The notes under the pieces: model-generated | What the model was told of the DNA's origin: nothing | Seen by the model: only the letters and a program-made list of their open reading frames with translations | Databases searched by the model: none | Part shown: piece after piece, positions 63,863-64,000 of the stretch | Layout: each line of letters begins with the position of its first letter | Numbering within the stretch: the first letter of the stretch is position 1 | Translations under genes and position numbers: made by a program | Source: Sphingomonas sp. S-NIH.Pt15_0812 | Lineage (GTDB): Bacteria; Pseudomonadota; Alphaproteobacteria; Sphingomonadales; Sphingomonadaceae | Length of the DNA stretch: 64,000 nucleotides | Direction: 5' to 3' | Assembly (NCBI RefSeq): GCF_003951315.1 | Contig: NZ_QLJH01000009.1 | Location: 75,733-139,732, forward strand

Positions 63863-64000
63863 ATGACTCAACAGGAGAGTAACTTGCGCAGCATCTATCG
63901 CTTCGGCCCGCTCGCGGCCGCCCTCATCGTCGCCGCCTCCCCCGCCGTCGCGCAGTCGCCGCGTTCCGTCAGCGCCCCGCCCCCGCCTCCGCCGCCCGCC
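63863..64000 (+). CDS. Secreted Pro-rich protein, 3' end cut off
   Basis: The frame runs off the window. From ATG 63863 it reads MTQQESNLRSIYRFGPLAA..., a signal peptide ending AVAQ, and a Pro-rich start of the mature chain (SPRSVSAPPPPPPPA). A TTG at 63884 with AGGAG ten bases upstream is an alternative start. The product cannot be identified from 46 residues. Confidence 0.6.
   Translation, partial: MTQQESNLRSIYRFGPLAAALIVAASPAVAQSPRSVSAPPPPPPPA

Noticed and set aside
1..64000. tRNA, rRNA or riboswitch genes
   Set aside because: None was recognised by eye; a covariance-model scan would be needed to exclude small RNAs.

Overview
The window is GC-rich DNA that reads as a large accessory replicon, most likely a plasmid of a sphingomonad or a close alphaproteobacterial relative. 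That assignment is inference from gene families, coding style and co-occurrence of ars/czc/cop/cus clusters with a MobF relaxase; no rRNA, tRNA or other taxonomic marker is present. Replication genes (a RepC-like and a RepA-type initiator with iterons), a ParA-type partition pair and a relaxase locus all lie between 38 and 53 kb.

Layout. 1-6.1 kb: a truncated AAA ATPase with a Cys-x-x-Cys hook, then an SbcD/SbcC-like nuclease-ATPase pair. 6.2-6.8 kb: a VapBC toxin-antitoxin pair. 7.3-34.9 kb: a continuous metal-resistance block. It contains arsR-arsC-arsB-ynfA-arsH; a MerR regulator facing a short CDF exporter and a czcCBA-czcD efflux operon; a small Cys-rich copper-binding protein; copCD; a three-gene ECF sigma module closely resembling cnrY-cnrX-cnrH that runs into copA-copB and accessory copper proteins; a tightly overlapped cusC-cusB-cusA-cusF operon; and a MerR/MauE-glutaredoxin pair. 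34.9-37.9 kb: a serine recombinase fused to a SpoT-like HD domain, a second VapBC pair, a recombination-site-like sequence and remnants of a recombinase and an IS481-type transposase. 38.1-46 kb: iterons, repC-like and repA genes, an internally deleted IS5-type transposase, a repeat-rich non-coding stretch with a tandem 18-bp array, and parA with a small partner. 46-53 kb: regulators, hypotheticals, a probable oriT and the mobilisation genes. 53-64 kb: an M4 protease/inhibitor operon, a MarR-controlled FUSC/HlyD/OMF efflux operon, a GST, a cupin, a Crp/Fnr regulator and the start of a secreted protein.

Functionally, the metal block combines cytoplasmic arsenate reduction and arsenite export, RND export of divalent cations (Czc) and copper (Cus), periplasmic copper oxidation and sequestration (CopA, CopB, CopC, DUF305, DUF411, CusF) and inner-membrane transport (CopD, CDF proteins), under ArsR, MerR and CnrYXH-type control. 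It is bracketed by two outward-facing VapBC pairs and two similar ~69-bp sites, which suggests it was acquired or exchanged as a unit. The most unusual items are the resolvase-HD fusion, the two different initiators sharing one iteron family, and the repeat array and dispersed repeats near parA.
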